From the NCBI GenBank assembly GCA_051453625.1, contig JBOZIK010000001.1:219243294-219307293 (forward strand): a DNA stretch of 64,000 nucleotides. Reading direction: 5' to 3'. Every line of letters starts with the position of its first letter. Position 1 is the stretch's first letter. Under the pieces are notes generated by a model. That model was not told where the DNA came from. It ran no database searches and saw only the letters and a program-made list of their open reading frames with translations. A program made the translations under genes and the position numbers. This DNA comes from Welwitschia mirabilis. Taxonomy: Eukaryota; Gnetophyta; Gnetopsida; Welwitschiales. Of the stretch, positions 36,157 to 49,740 are shown piece by piece.

Positions 36157-38026
36157 GAAATATGTAATGTAATAAGGCATTATTATGAAATGAACATTAT
36201 ACCTCTTCTTATTCCTCCTTATCTTATTCCTCCTTATCTCTATACATTATATCACTTAAGCAATGTTTTAGTTATTAAATAGATCTAACTCATTAAATAT
36301 TCTAGTTGTATGGGGTTGTAACAAACCTACTAGAGACCATATTTATAGCATTCAATTATTTAATACCTCATCATGACCTTTTTCTATTAGATGTTTTGTA
36401 GGCCACCCTATGTAATCTTTACTAGTTACCAATTCATATTAAAATGCTCATTTATTTTTTTCTAACTTTTTTTCCATTGTCAATTCTCTACCTCATCTTG
36501 TTTCCTCTTCTTCCTATGTGGCATTGGTTCTCATATACAATTTTTAGTCACCTATGTGGTGTGCTAGCAGATAGCTCTTACTTGCTATAGAACCTAGTAG
36601 ATTCTAAACCATCATTTACTTCCTCTTTCATCCAATTATTCTTCCTTTCTATGCTCTATTCTCTGAAACATGATGCCTCCCTTTCTATGTGGCATTTTTA
36701 ATATAATACTCTTTACCTAGTGTGGCATTCAGTTTTCTTGCATAACACTTTCTGCCTAGTGTGAGATTCTTCTTCACATGAAGCCCTTGTTCCTTCCATG
36801 TGGGACTCTTGTTCCCTTTAGATGCTTCTTTCATTGTGACTAAATCTTCCACTTCTGTTAGCACATCTCTTATTCTTCCTCAAACATAATCCCTTTTTGC
36901 TAAAAAAAATTAATGACTTTCTAATTCATTAGCTTATTTACATTTCAAATGGTAACATAAAAAAAATCCACTCTTTGATTTATTTTGATCTCAATTTTAA
37001 TGGACAATCCTTTTCTTATTAACACAAACGTGGTAAAAATTTTAAATTTGATTCCTCTTCCACTGACATATATATGTTATCTTCTTGAATTGATCCTCTC
37101 TTTTTTGTAAGAATAGCAATCCAATTTCATAATGCTTGCACAAGCTAACATTAAGTAATATGGCTTAAAATGCATGGTGATCATTTCTTTAAAAATGTTT
37201 TAAAAATGTATATCATAAATACATGTTATTTCCTCTTTACCTATATTGATATGGATCATTCAGTTATAGTCTAAAATTCTTAACTTAAATAGATCTTTAC
37301 ATAGTTCATATACAACTAAGAAGTGGCAGCATAGTTGGTTAATGAGAAATTTACATAACTTGAAGGTCTCAGGTTTGAGTTTATGGGGTGCCCCTTTTTA
37401 GTTATTTTTCTAAACCTCATTAATAGCATCTAATAACAATATACTAAAGATAACATTAAGTACATTTATATTCTATGGAAACTAGGATATCTTAGCAATT
37501 TTACTAAGATGGATTAGAATAACATACACAACCATTAGTATTCATAATATCAATCTTCTACTTACTTTGTACTCTTATGGGTTGAATATAAAATGCCTAT
37601 ATTTATCACTCAAAAGAGGACATTAGTTACTATTGATTTGACATATTTAAGATAACTTTAAGTACATTAGCTAAATCATATAAGTTATTATGGAATACTA
37701 TATTAGAGAATCCTAATATAGCTAAACTATGATTGTGCATATCACACTTGTTAGTTATATTGGTTATCTATTATCTTCATGGAAAATGGATGCTAAGAGT
37801 CCCTTTACTTTATTTTTTTAAAAATGGAAATCTTATTCTTGATATAACAATAATTTTTCCTCCTTTTTTAAATGATCAAGTTGAACAGATTCTCTATATG
37901 TCTTAGGGCAATATAAACTCTTTATTGTAATTATTATATAGACTATATATTTATGTTTTATTTAGGAAATAAAATTTGTTACTACAAATAAACAAACTTA
38001 GCATACAAATTTATGTCATTACATTT

Positions 38027-38038
38027 TTGTATGGGAGA
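38027..38038 (+). other. Primer-binding site, decayed
   Basis: TTGTATGGGAGA is an 8/12 match to TGGTATCAGAGC. Its identity is supported by the partner, where the same flanking text (CATTACATTTT then GAGCAAAG) carries a clear PBS. Confidence 0.6.
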
Positions 38039-41000
38039 AAAGAGTTTGAAGTTTTTAAACATTTTGGTATCAGGTTACAATTTCACCAGGTGAAGTTATT
38101 ATAAAGGAATTATACATTCAATATTACAAACTAGGTTGTGATTTGGTTGGGAATAGTTGTTATTAAGTTATTTTAAATTTTAAAACTAGAACATAAGCAC
38201 AATCATTGCATGGGTGTTGTTATTAGTAACTATGTAATGGAGGAAAAGCAACTATTTCAAAACATTCAAATGAATGTGAATTTTCTGGTATCATTGCTCA
38301 AAAAAATAAGAAAAATATATAATGCTTATATCTGAAGAGTACTATGAACAAATTTTAATGCATTTTTGAGTAAAATATTAATTGGAATCAAATGGCTTCT
38401 TATTTAAGAAATTTAAGTAACAAGTGAGAAGGACAAGAAGGCATTATAATTGTAGTGCATTAAAGGAGATGAGATGAGAAGAACAAGGTGATAGTATTTA
38501 TAGTTTTGAAAATCATTGTTCTAAAAGTAGTTCTATGTGGAACATCAAATCTTATTATATTAACTTAATTAGAGTTGTAAAACTATGAAAATGGTGTTGA
38601 ATTTCAATTAAGAACAAAAGCACAAGCCTCTTGCTTCTTTATTAAAGTTCTTAAGCCTCTTGCATTAACTTATCTAATTAAATACAAATTTAATTCACTA
38701 GTTTATAAATTATAAAATGATGAATAACTACAATCAATTTTAGATGAATCCTATAAATAAACCCTAAAAAATTTGAAACCCTTACTCTTATTTACAGATG
38801 AATGCTCTATTTCATGAGATTCTTTAATTGTGAAATTCTCCTAGGATGTATAAGCATCATGCACATTGGCAAAGTCATTTGTAAGGTTAGAGCCTTGTAG
38901 AAGATTATGAATCATAACATAGTTTTTTTTCTTTCTTGTTGGTGTGGAATCTAACATAAAGTAGATATCCAAGACATGTGGCTAGTAATAGAGATATCAA
39001 TAGTCCCAAGATTACTGAAAGTAAAAGATAAAGGATTAGTCATTAAGAATGGTAGATTCATAGGAATGGTAGAAATGTCATTATGAAAATAAAGATCAAG
39101 CTAATAGTTGTCTCTAAAAGAAAATGGTATTACCAATGTGAAGTTGCTTATCTTTGATGAAGTGGCTCCGTCCTTTAAAAAGGACATAGCTCTAGTTGCT
39201 ATTTTCATATAAATGTCTAAACATCCATCTCAATTTTATTCTAAACTATGTGATCAAAAAGAGATAATCAAACTATATGGATATATAATGGAAAGCATGT
39301 AATTATTATTAATACTTGTGACTTCTCTGTGAGAGGAACTCAGGTGTATTAAATGTGTATGGAAAGGGAAGCACTTTTAAAGTATTTAAAATAGGAATTA
39401 TTTTAATTGCACTTTGTAAAGCATAAGATTGAAATTCAAATTTTAAATGAATATGATAGCATATTTAAAAAATAATACATGCTTTTGAATTTACTTTGTC
39501 AGGCTTTTAAGGAAAATACGAAATGATAATGAAATCAATAAGTGCTAACAACTTTAAAAACTAACTTGTCAGACTATGTGTAAATAAAAAATCCTAATAT
39601 TATCCACATAGTGAAAAAAATGTGTGTTTTATACAAGGATATTATTTCTATGGGCATTGAGAGTTTTGTGTGTGATTGTTATTTTGATAAACAAGTGGTA
39701 TGATCTAATAATTTTGTGAATGTAAATGAAGTTGGTATTACAAGGCTTTGAGTCTTCATTTAGAGATGCCAACCCTATGTGGACTTAATATCTAGTGAAT
39801 GTATGAGTGAGGAAAAAAGGAACATGAATTAAAAAGTAGAATGTAATGTATCTCTATCAAACCATTGTTGCAAATATTAGCTACCAACAGGATTATTTAA
39901 ATAAGAAGTAAATCTTTTTTGTCATTGAGTGTCTATGCTTTTTCTATTCTATCAAGATGCATCCTAGTAGGATACTCTTGCAAAAAATGTTTTGATGACA
40001 TAGAATTATAATGAGATATTTTCCTTCTATCCATCATAGTTGTATTATATAACAATCTCATAAAAGTGAATTCCAGTTTCATTGAGCTGATGTAATAAAC
40101 ATAGCCATGTTAAGATGTGAAACCTAGGGTTATGTATTTGAGTTCATAGAACACAATTTTATTAGGTTTATCTTGGATTAAACAAATATAATTTTTCTTA
40201 CATTATAAGTACATAATTTTCTAGCTAGTAAAATTAAAAGTATAATCCATTTATCTTGACTTTGTTTCACCTTAGGTTAACATTCCTTAATAAGCTCCTT
40301 TGGCTATGAAAACTTAAGTATGTTCATATTCTCTTATTTAATGCATGTTCTTAAGAATATATATAGGCTTTAAATAGTTTGATGGATTAATGTAAATAGT
40401 AATTAACTATAGTATTATTCTTATATAAGTAATGTAACCTATGAACCCCTAAATTTTAGTTTTAATATATGGATGAATATGATGGTCTTTAGAGTATTAT
40501 ATCATTGTATTTAGATTAACTAAGGTTGAAATATTAGACATCATTCTATATACGATGTTAATAACATCTTTTAAATAAAGTTTATTATGGGTTAATAAAA
40601 ATTAAAAATAGTTTATCTTGAATATCTAAAGGAACATAGATAACAACATGCCCTTTAGGATTGCATATAACATGAGGTAATAGAAGTAATATCATGCACA
40701 TTTTTTTGTGTAATGATTTTTTTTCTTATAGAATTTTTTTGGTAGGATTTTTTTGACTAAAGATATCCTCAAGTTTGAGGAAGAAACATTTAAGTATTGT
40801 ATTGTCAATAATCTTGGGAAAATCACTGAAAGACAAGAATCTTATGAGCATGTTAGACTTGAGACCATTTTGTTAAAAGACATCTTTGATTTACTTGGCT
40901 TTAATACATTTGTTTTTATGTGTAAAGCACTACCAGTATTTAAGAAATGAAATGGATATATTTCATAAATTTTATTCTTGATTTATTAAGCTTTAGAATG

Positions 41001-41716
41001 CTATATTATACATATAATTTTTTGAAGTGGAAATTCAACTAGATTATATAGAAAGACATTAAAAGAAGTATATAATGAAGGAGTGTAGACTAGAAGATAT
41101 TTATAATTTATGAGTTTAGACTTTAGGATCTCTTCATAACATCTTTATGGATGAGTGTCATGGTTTGGAGTGGAGATTATTATGTTGCATTTAAATATAG
41201 TCAAAGCAAGGAGGTCAGTGAGATATTTTGGCTTATGAAATTAAATAATTTTCAACCATCTGTAAGTATATCCAACTATGTTTGTNNNNNNNNNNNNNNN
41301 NNNNNNNNNNNNNNNNNNNNNNNNNNNNNCATAAGAGATATATTAGTTCATAACATTTTTTCTAAGTAACTAATAATTATAACTTTAGGAAATGGGAAAA
41401 GTTAATAGCTCATAAAAGTTCTTGTACAATTTGAAGTTGATATAAAACTTTGAAAGCATATGTTATAAAGTCAAGTGAAGAGTAGAAAAAGAGAATTTCT
41501 AAAGGCTTGATCATTCTAGATACAAGAGATGATTAGTATTATCATGATGACTAATATCCTTAATTAGCAAGCTTGTAGAAAACATTTTAACTTATTCAAC
41601 AATATGGTGTTAAATGAAGATAATTTCATCTTTGTAAGTACAATGATTAGAATAATATAAAATAGATTTATATTAGGCCAATTTTCAAGGATAAAACACC
41701 TTAAGGGATAGAGTAA
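38039..41716 (+). mobile_element. Non-coding internal domain of LARD-like element
   Basis: 3.7 kb between the two large LTRs. I could read no gag, protease, integrase or RT on either strand. The only frames (40753-40950, 41151-41369) are short, unrelated to known domains, and the second spans a 44-N gap (41286-41329). A purine block (AAGGGATAGAG) at 41703-41713 may be the PPT. LTR and internal lengths fit the class of large retrotransposon derivatives, which depend on proteins supplied by other elements. Confidence 0.65.
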
Positions 41717-44700
41717 TGTCATGTACAAACTTTCAAGGTTCAAGAATTAGCCTAAAAATTTAATTTAAATAAATTTTATTGATATAGGATCTTTAAGTTA
41801 ATAATTGTACTTATTTTTCTTGGAATTAAGATATAGTTATGTTCTAAAAACTTTATTCTATAAATTTTCCTTTCAATTTGTGATAATATCCATATTTTAA
41901 ATTCTTTATAATCATTAGAGATCATGTTAGTAGCCATGTTAGTGGCTAAAGTTGAAGTCATGTTAGTGGTTACATTAATATTTATTTTCTTGTATAATTG
42001 TTACTCTATCTTTTATTAACATGGAAAAATATATATTTGAGGTGGTACATGTTAATTATTTATTTTATTAAATGCATTATTTATTACGATGAATGCACCA
42101 AATGACATAATAATGTAATAATTAGTGGTTATAGAATCCCCACCACTTCCATCGTCATCACCACTTCCATCACCCACACCACTTCCATCACTTCCTCTAC
42201 TATAAATAGGACCTTCTTCTCCTTATATTTTATATCTTGAGAAAGATCTTACTGTCGAATCTTGTGATCTTAATCTTAAAGCTTGAAAAATCCTTAGATC
42301 CTTAGAGCCTTGAAATCTCTAGAACTTCTTAAACCTTTATTTAATTTTGGGTATGGTTTTATGGTCTTCCATTTTATTCTTGTATGATTTTAGCCTGGTG
42401 TACCTTCTTATGTGATTTATGATTTAATTCTATTTCTTATATGTTCTTTCCTTACTTCTTGCATTCCTTTTCATTTATCATGCTTGCATCACTCAAAATC
42501 TTATTTCTTATTTTACATACCATTGAAAGATTGTAAGTTCTATTCATAAATCATATGCCATGTGTCATGTTTTACTTAGGATTATTTCATCTTAATCCTT
42601 CCCATAATGTTTTAAACTAGTAACCATTTATTGACCTATAATTGATACATTCTAGATTGTTGAAAAATTTCCCAAGAGAGTAAAGGATTGAAAATGATCC
42701 CACTCTAGGTGTATTCATTGGATCCTAATAATTCCTCTAGAGAATAAAGGGGTAAATTATATCCTCCAGATATGTGTGCAAATTATCCCCTCTAGAGGTG
42801 TGTGCTTCTAGATTTCCATAAATTCATATGAGTTCTTAGTCACATTTGTTTATCTTGAGAAATCCTATCTTGTGCTTGGAACTTTGCTTCCCTTCAAGCC
42901 TTATCATAGATCATATTTGGAATTGTAAACATTATAATTTTCATACCTTGCTTGCATGTGTAAGACCCACTAGGAAGAAGGCCTTGAAATGACCTAGCTA
43001 TTTTAGTTTAGATTGAATGCTATTTTTATACTTAATGTAATTTGTATTAGTTTATGAATAAAGATTTGTACTCAAATTTACTTTCAAGGATATGAATATA
43101 ATTTTATAATTATCTTTTCTCTCTTGAAAGATCTTAAATATTTGAGTATTTGTAATGCAAGAGTTATGTTTATAGATCATGGTTTATCTGCATCTTGAAA
43201 ATTAATCATAGATTGCATACTTTTAAAAATTTATTAGTATTTATTAATATATTTGCATATTAGGGAAATAAATATTTGATGTCTTATTTTAATAATGAAA
43301 TTTAATTTTATTACATGCTTTAGAAATAACTTAAACATGATGGGTAAGATGATATTTAGTGGGCACTTTAATTTATATTGTAAAATAATTTGGTAGTAAT
43401 TTACATAAGGCCTTAGAATATATTTATATAGGGATTAATAATTTTCTTCTATTAAAGGAAAGATAATAATAAAGTTGTATTTCTGTAAACTCAAACCCAT
43501 GACTTCTCAGCCTATTTCATTATGTTTTCTCACAATACCATTCGATCAATGCAAGCGATTTGAAATATAACACTTAACATATTCACATAGGTTTTATTAT
43601 AGATTCTTAACTAGGAATTATAAAACATCTAATGTAAAAAGGCATTATTATGAATCAAACATAAGATCTCTTCCTGTACCTCCTTATTTCTGTATCTTAT
43701 ATGACTTACATAGCATTTTAGTTGTTGAATAGATCTAACTCATCAAATATTTTGGTTATATGAGGTTCCAACAAATATACTATAGGCCATCTCTACAATC
43801 CTCAATCATTTAATTCCTTATCATAACCTTATTTTGTTAGACATTTTGTAGAACACCCTTTTTGATCTTCATTGGTTACTGCTGCATATCAAGATATTCA
43901 TTTTTTTTCTTTTCTAACTTTTTCTTCATTTTCAAATTTTTGCTTTACCTCTTCTCCTTTTCTCCCTATGTGGCATTAGTTCTCATATGCAATGTTTATT
44001 TTTCTATGTGGTGTACTAGCAAATAACTCTTTATTTCTATAGAACCACTAGTGAATTCTAAACCGTCATTCACTTCATCTTTTACCTGATGATCCTCATT
44101 TTCTATGTTGTGTTCTATGCAATGTAGTATCTTCCTTTCTATTTAATGTTTTTAATGTGATGCTCTCTACTTGACATGAAATTTATTTTCCTTGCATGGT
44201 GCTTTCTACTCAATGTGGAATTCTTCTTCACGTGAAGCCCTTATTCCTTTCATGTGAAACTCTTGCTCCATTCACATGTTTTTTTCCTGACTAGTAAATA
44301 TTCCACTTCTGTCTATGCATCTCTTATTCTTTTCTAAACATAGTCCCTTTTTGATAAAATGCTTTAGTACCTTTCTAGTTTTTTAGTTCATTCAAATTCC
44401 AAACTCTAGCAAAGAAACCCACTCTCTAACTTATTTTGATCTCAATTCTAATAGGCAACCCTTTCCTTATTAACATGAATATAGTAAAAATTTTAAATTC
44501 AATTCCTCTTCTGCTAACATATAGATATTATCTTCTTGAATCTATCCTCTCTCTTTTTGCATGAATAGTGATCCAATTTTATAATGCTTTCATAAGCTGA
44601 CATTAAGTAGTACAACCTAAAACACATGGTGATCATCTTTTAAAACCATTTTAGAAACACATATCTTGAATATGTGTTATTCCCTCTTTATCCATATTGA

Positions 44701-45513
44701 TATGGATCATTCGTACATTAGCTTATATGTTTAGAAGTTAAAATCTACAATTTTTGACTTAAATAGATCTTTACATAGTTCATATACAAGTTAAAAGTAG
44801 TGGTGCAGTTACTTAATAAGAAACTTACATAACCTAAAAATCCCAAATTTGAGTTTATGTGGTTTCTCTTTTTAGTTATTTTTCTAAACCTCATTAATAG
44901 CATCCATAATAATACACTAAAAATAACATTAACTTAAAAAATAATAAGTTAAGTACATTTATATCCTATACAAACTAAGATAGCTTAGTAACTTTATTGA
45001 GCTTGATTAGAATGACTTACACAACCATTAATATTTATAATATCAATGTTTTACTTAATTCTTTTTCTTATGAATTGAATATAAAACTCTTATATTTATA
45101 ACTCAAAATGGGACATTAGTTACTACTAATTTAGCATATTTAAGATAACTTTAAGTATATTAGCTATGTTTCATCAATTTGTTGTCATATATTAAAGAAT
45201 CCTAATATAGCTAAACTATAATTATGCATATCACACTTGTTAGTTATATTGGTTATTTATTATATTCATGAAAAATAAATGCTAATGTGCCCCTTTATAA
45301 TATCTTTCTAAAAATGAAAATTTTATTCTAGATATAATAATAATTTTTACTCTTTATTTTAATGGCCAAGTTGAATATATTCCCTCTATGTCTTAGGGCA
45401 ATATAAACTCTTTATTGTAATTATTGTATAGACTATAGGTTCATGTTTTCTTTAGGGGATAAACTTGATTCCTAAAACTAGATAAACCTAGCATAGAAAT
45501 TTTAGTCATTACA
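41717..45513 (+). repeat. Large LTR, copy 2 (3.80 kb)
   Basis: Partner of 34170-38023, starting TGTCATGT and ending ATTACA. It is colinear throughout with small indels. Unexpectedly it is followed by its own primer-binding site, so it is not a simple terminal 3' LTR. Confidence 0.85.
42201..42209 (+). promoter_or_regulatory. LTR TATA box
   Basis: TATAAATAG with GACCTT downstream, at the same position as in copy 1. Confidence 0.7.
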
Positions 45514-45516
45514 TTT

Positions 45517-45528
45517 TAATATCAGAGC
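45517..45528 (+). other. Primer-binding site after second large LTR
   Basis: TAATATCAGAGC matches TGGTATCAGAGC except for GG-to-AA, four bases after the LTR end. Its presence here implies that an internal region once followed. Confidence 0.8.
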
Positions 45529-46371
45529 AAAGGGTTTGAATTTTTTAAGTGTGAAAACACAAATGTTACACATTATCCAAAGATTATTTAAAAAGTATTA
45601 ATTTATGTTTGAACTATAATTCAATCCATCTTCAGTCTTTATCAACCATAGTAGCTTACTCTAACATCATCTAATGATCAATATACTAAAAAATCCTCAA
45701 GGATTTTATCTTAGCTTAATAGAAACTAAGTAGGGTATTGAGAAATACAATTCTTCATGATAAGTGAAGTACAACCATTACCAAAAGAGTGAGGATTCAT
45801 AATAAAAGCTAGATCATGATTAACTGATCCTCTAGTGGAGTTCCCATAGCTATAATATCACATTGCCAAAGGCTCCTCTTAGAAAATTTATGCCAATGCA
45901 CTTATAGTAAGGCATCATGGTATAATTTTAAGGAGGGTTAATTTTTTTATTTTCTTTCCTCTTTTACTATTTTCTTTTTTAATGAACTTAGAATTCCATT
46001 TTAAAGCATTAGTTGATCATTGAAGTGAAATTAAAAAAATACATGAGTGCCAATAAGCATCTAATTAATATAATTAATTTTAAAATAAATTAATCAAGGA
46101 GACTTATTAGATATAGGAATATTTGTAGATTTGATAAATCCAATCTTTTTTACTATAATGCCCAAAGTAACAGATTACTTAATCATAATAAGAAATATGA
46201 AATTTGAACATGAATCAAGTTAAAGATGATCAAGTAGAATCATAAATTAAACCAAGAAATGGAGTTAAGTGAAGATTTAGAAAATGGAAAAGGGAAGATC
46301 CTCATCTTTTCCTTTTAAGGGAATCTTCCAAGTTAATTACTTTTACTAGGTTTAAGGCATAAGTACAATCA
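45529..46371 (-). other. Gypsy 3' region, conserved with 56890-57110
   Basis: Non-coding. The stretch 45780-45920 matches 56945-57095 (CTAGTGGAGTT, CCATAGCTA, then TTAGAAA and CATCATGGT). Both lie at the same place after integrase of a minus-strand Athila/Tat element, so this is a shared 3' segment of that family. Confidence 0.55.
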
Positions 46372-46602
46372 TTAGGTAAAGTATAAATTTAAGCCTCTAT
46401 CCATTAATTTTTCAATATATTTGGTTTGCAATATAGAAATATAAATAGAGCCATCAAAATGGACATTTTCTATAAGGTAAGGATCTAACCATTTAGAAGT
46501 CAACTTATTATGTAAAAGATGCACTTGAGTATTATACAATAAAAATAACTGACTAGGTTGAAGGAATGACAAATACAAAGTAAAAGCTAAGGATAGAAAC
46601 AC
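46372..46602 (-). pseudogene. Athila/Tat-type integrase C-terminus (element 4)
   Basis: A 76-codon open stretch reading QLFLLYNTQVHLLHNKLTSKWLDPYLIENVHFDGSIYISIL and ending LNLYFT. This is the usual C-terminal end of Athila/Tat integrase (family form VLLYN-RLHLFPGKL-SRW-GPF). No catalytic core lies upstream of it on this strand. With the neighbouring protease only 1.2 kb away, RT, RNase H and the integrase core must have been deleted. Confidence 0.7.
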
Positions 46603-47822
46603 ATTAATATAAAATAAGAATAAAATACCAAAGTAAGGTTAGAGGATCGGGAAAAAAAGTATTAATCAGATCCTAAATCCTATCCAATACTTTATTTGGA
46701 AGAAAAAGAAATATTAATTTTTCTAAGGCTATGGGTCTGTGTATTATACTTTTCTTAGAAAAATAAGGATTAAACCATATAGAAACTAATTGACAAAAAA
46801 TGAAAGGTATATATTCATTTTTTAGAGGAATCAATTGGTAATAAATAACATGATTAAATAATAATTTAAATTCACAAAAATAATTAGTAATATAAGAGAT
46901 AAATAATTTATATATTTCATGGACAAAGAATCTCTTATTAAACTCGTGATATGAAGAATTTGAAAGGGGATTCCATTTAAAGATTGATATTAGGAATGAA
47001 AAAAACCAATGATGCTATTATAAATCTAAGAATTTTAAGGAATTTCTTAGGATGACTAATTAGGATAGTTTAATATACTTAAGAAGTTTCCTAGGATTTC
47101 ACTCTAAGCATGGATTATCATTTAAAAAAATGGTTTACCTCATTTTAGAATTCAAAGATATCCCAAGTCATACTTTTAAAAAGAGTTTTCATTAGAGGCA
47201 TAAAGTAACACTTAGTAGGAGAATAAAGAATGTTACTTTGGGTATTACATGGAAGCATAGCTAAAAGGATAGAGAAACATAAGTAAACTCTTGAGGTTAA
47301 ATTGTTACATTAGAAAAACAAGTCTAACATCTATTAAGTTTAGTTGATTCTCCATGGATTCTTTATTATTTTATTCTCCTCTTGGCTATTTTCATCATCA
47401 CTTTGTTAAATGCTTAAGAGGTAATTATTTAGATTATATGAATTAGAGGAATTAAGATTTTCTAGATTTTTTCACATTCTTTAAGATCATCAAATAAAGT
47501 TGAGTTGTATAAATTAAGGAGCTTTTCTTCTAAAGGGTGATGTTAAATAAGCATAGAGCATCTAATTTATTACTCAAGATTAAAATCTTTTTCTTCATAT
47601 TTTTAAGCCATATCAAAGACTCTAATAAATAATTTCTTATTCCTATAATGCATTCCATCATTTTAGTTCATGTATTAATAATATAATGAGTTGTTATACA
47701 AAAAGCTCTTCTAAGAGTAAAGGATATTCTCTTTAGTTTTTTAAATAAATCATGACCACATCTCTAGGGTAAAGGGCCTCTTCAATTTATATGACCAAAT
47801 CCTTAATATAGTTTTTATGACA
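46603..47822 (-). other. Region where RT/RNase H are missing
   Basis: AT-rich, with no readable domain on either strand. In an intact element RT, RNase H and the integrase core would take about 2.5-3 kb here. Confidence 0.5.
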
Positions 47823-48150
47823 TCAACTTTTAGAAGTTGCATCAGCTAGTTCCAATATAGTTTTTGGTGATTCAATTCTATTTTCTAATTCAAACATTTT
47901 ACACATGCAATGTAACATGATGTTAACACTTATCCCTGTGTATATCAATGCTTTATTAATTTTTTTGCTTTTCTCTAATATAACACTAATATTAGTAGCC
48001 TCTAAGTCTCTAAATTTTGGACATTTTTGTGCTACCAAGTTGGAAAGGGATTCTGCAATAAATACCCTACTTGGTATTGTTTTCTTTTATTTTCTTTTTA
48101 GTAAGTCCTTCCAAAATTTATTGTATCTAGGATTATCATGAAATATTTTT
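47823..48150 (-). pseudogene. Athila/Tat-type aspartic protease remnant (element 4)
   Basis: The open stretch 47823-48038 reads CPKFRDLEATNISVILEKSKKINKALIYTGISVNIM. This is the protease form 'D-G--TISV-LG---I-KAL-DTGASVNI'. The active-site D-T-G-A is Tyr-Thr-Gly-Ile (47931-47942), so the catalytic Asp is lost. It would have processed the polyprotein. It corresponds to the intact DIGA motif of the neighbour element at 62019-62030. Confidence 0.7.
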
Positions 48151-49740
48151 TAAAATGATAAGGTAATACTTGCATCTTGTATAATTTTTTGAAGATAATC
48201 CTTATAGGTAGGATTAATTTTTAATCTTTCTAACTAAGGAGTTGTGGACTTATTTCTCATGTTTTCATTAGTTATGTTATGATTGAAATTTTCTTTGGAA
48301 AATAAAGGGACACAAGGTTGATCGAGAACTTCTATGTCATCATCATGATTTGGATCTTCTTAGTTGTAAGAAGTGGGGATTTATACATTAGGAGTTGTAT
48401 CATATCCACATTTTATTACTGTCTTCCAATCCTTCTTAACATAATTTGGATTCAAGGATGATTTGGATTATAAGGAAGTTATGAGGTCTTTGGTTTACTA
48501 ACATGGTTTGTTGAAATATTTCAATTACATTTTTGAGGTTCTTGATTTTATTCTCCAAGTGCTTATTTTGATTTTCTAAAATTTTGTTGGTATTTTGTTT
48601 TACATCTTCTTCATTTCTTTCTTTATTTCTTCCTTTATTTCTTAAAGAGTATTGGACTAAAAGGTATTTGAAAAGTTATTGGACTGGAAATTATTTGACT
48701 AAAAGTTGTTGCTACTATATTTATTATCCAAAAAGGGTCTAAAGGATAATTTTAATCACATATTTTATGGTTAAATTTGTTGATTATTTTTAAAAATTTT
48801 GGGATTTTAATTGAATGGACAAGCTTCTTCAGATATCATCTCTCTATATGTTGACAAAACATGATAACATTTGATGTAATGGGAAGTGTATTCACAAAGT
48901 TTACAAGGAGATTAAGGTGTTGATGGTAGATTTAACATTTTTGCATTAACCAAGCACTTTTTGTTATTTTCTAAATATTAGTAAGATCTCATACTAAGTT
49001 TTTAGGGCTAGGTTACCCTTCATGTTATGCTTTTTTATGTCTTTTAACATTTTTTCTATAGTTCTCTTCTCTTTGATGGTTAATTTAGGCCATGTTTAAC
49101 TAGTTTCTATCAATTCTTCAAAAACTTTTTAAGCATCATTCAAAATTAAGTAGAATAAATTTCCTCCACATGAAAATCTACTAGTTGCTTAGTTTGGTTA
49201 TGCAATCCACTATAAAATTAGTTGACAAGTTTTTCTCTTGGAAATTCATCTATAGAGTTGGACTAAGTAGTAATTAAAAATGTTTTATGAGTTATTGCAT
49301 AATCCTCGTAAGGTTGTTATATAAAGTTAGTGATATCTTTTCTTTTTTCATCATGGTTGCTTCACTCATAAATCTTTTAATGAATGTATCTTGAACTTGG
49401 CTCTAACTCTTAATACTTTTATATGAAATGATTTTTAATCAATTCTTAGCTTTATTTTATAGGGTAAAAGAAAATATGATTATGTAGATTCTATTCATAA
49501 CCTTCTTTTTCCCATTTCTTAAAGTAAGAATGCGTTACTATATTTCCACTTGGTATTGTAGGTGATCTTCATCATTCTCTTATGAAAGTAGGATAGAATT
49601 GAAAATTTTTGAGCTTTACATCATCTCCCTTGAGTAGGTCAAAGGGTTTGTAAATTTTTATCATTTTTTTACACTAATAGTTCTTTAAGGGTGAAGCTAG
49701 AAGTAGAAGTAGTAGGAGGAGTAGAAGCAGAGGTTGACAT
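48151..49740 (-). pseudogene. Athila/Tat-type gag remnant (element 4)
   Basis: The probable start is ATG at 49740 with MSTSASTPPTTSTSSF, a Ser/Thr-rich leader. The gag core near 49090-49440 is recognisable by FIKRF-like text and SCGGNLFYL, then FEELIETS-TWPKL, the Athila gag end of the core. A zinc knuckle CKLCEYTSHYIKC is intact at 48867-48905. After it comes an Asn/Gln/Phe-rich stretch (SNNFQSNNFSNTFQ), usual for this family, and a Glu/Lys-rich segment up to the protease. Many stops and at least one frame change are present. Confidence 0.65.

Larger units (their letters stand above)
34170..38023 (+). repeat. Large LTR, copy 1 (3.85 kb)
   Basis: A 3.85-kb sequence repeated almost throughout at 41717-45513. 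It starts TGTTATGT, ends ATTACA, and is followed by a decayed PBS. It contains a CTTCCATCA-type minisatellite (34585-34678), a conserved TATA box (34728), and a (TA)n run near 36138. It has no coding capacity, and such length is typical of LARD-type LTRs. Confidence 0.85.

Noticed and set aside
38066-38085. Second PBS-like string TTTTGGTATCAGG
   Set aside because: Good partial match, but 43 bases from the LTR end; the PBS by position is at 38027. It may be a local duplication.
40753-40950. 65-codon frame in the LARD core
   Set aside because: Short, without motif, and isolated among non-coding sequence.
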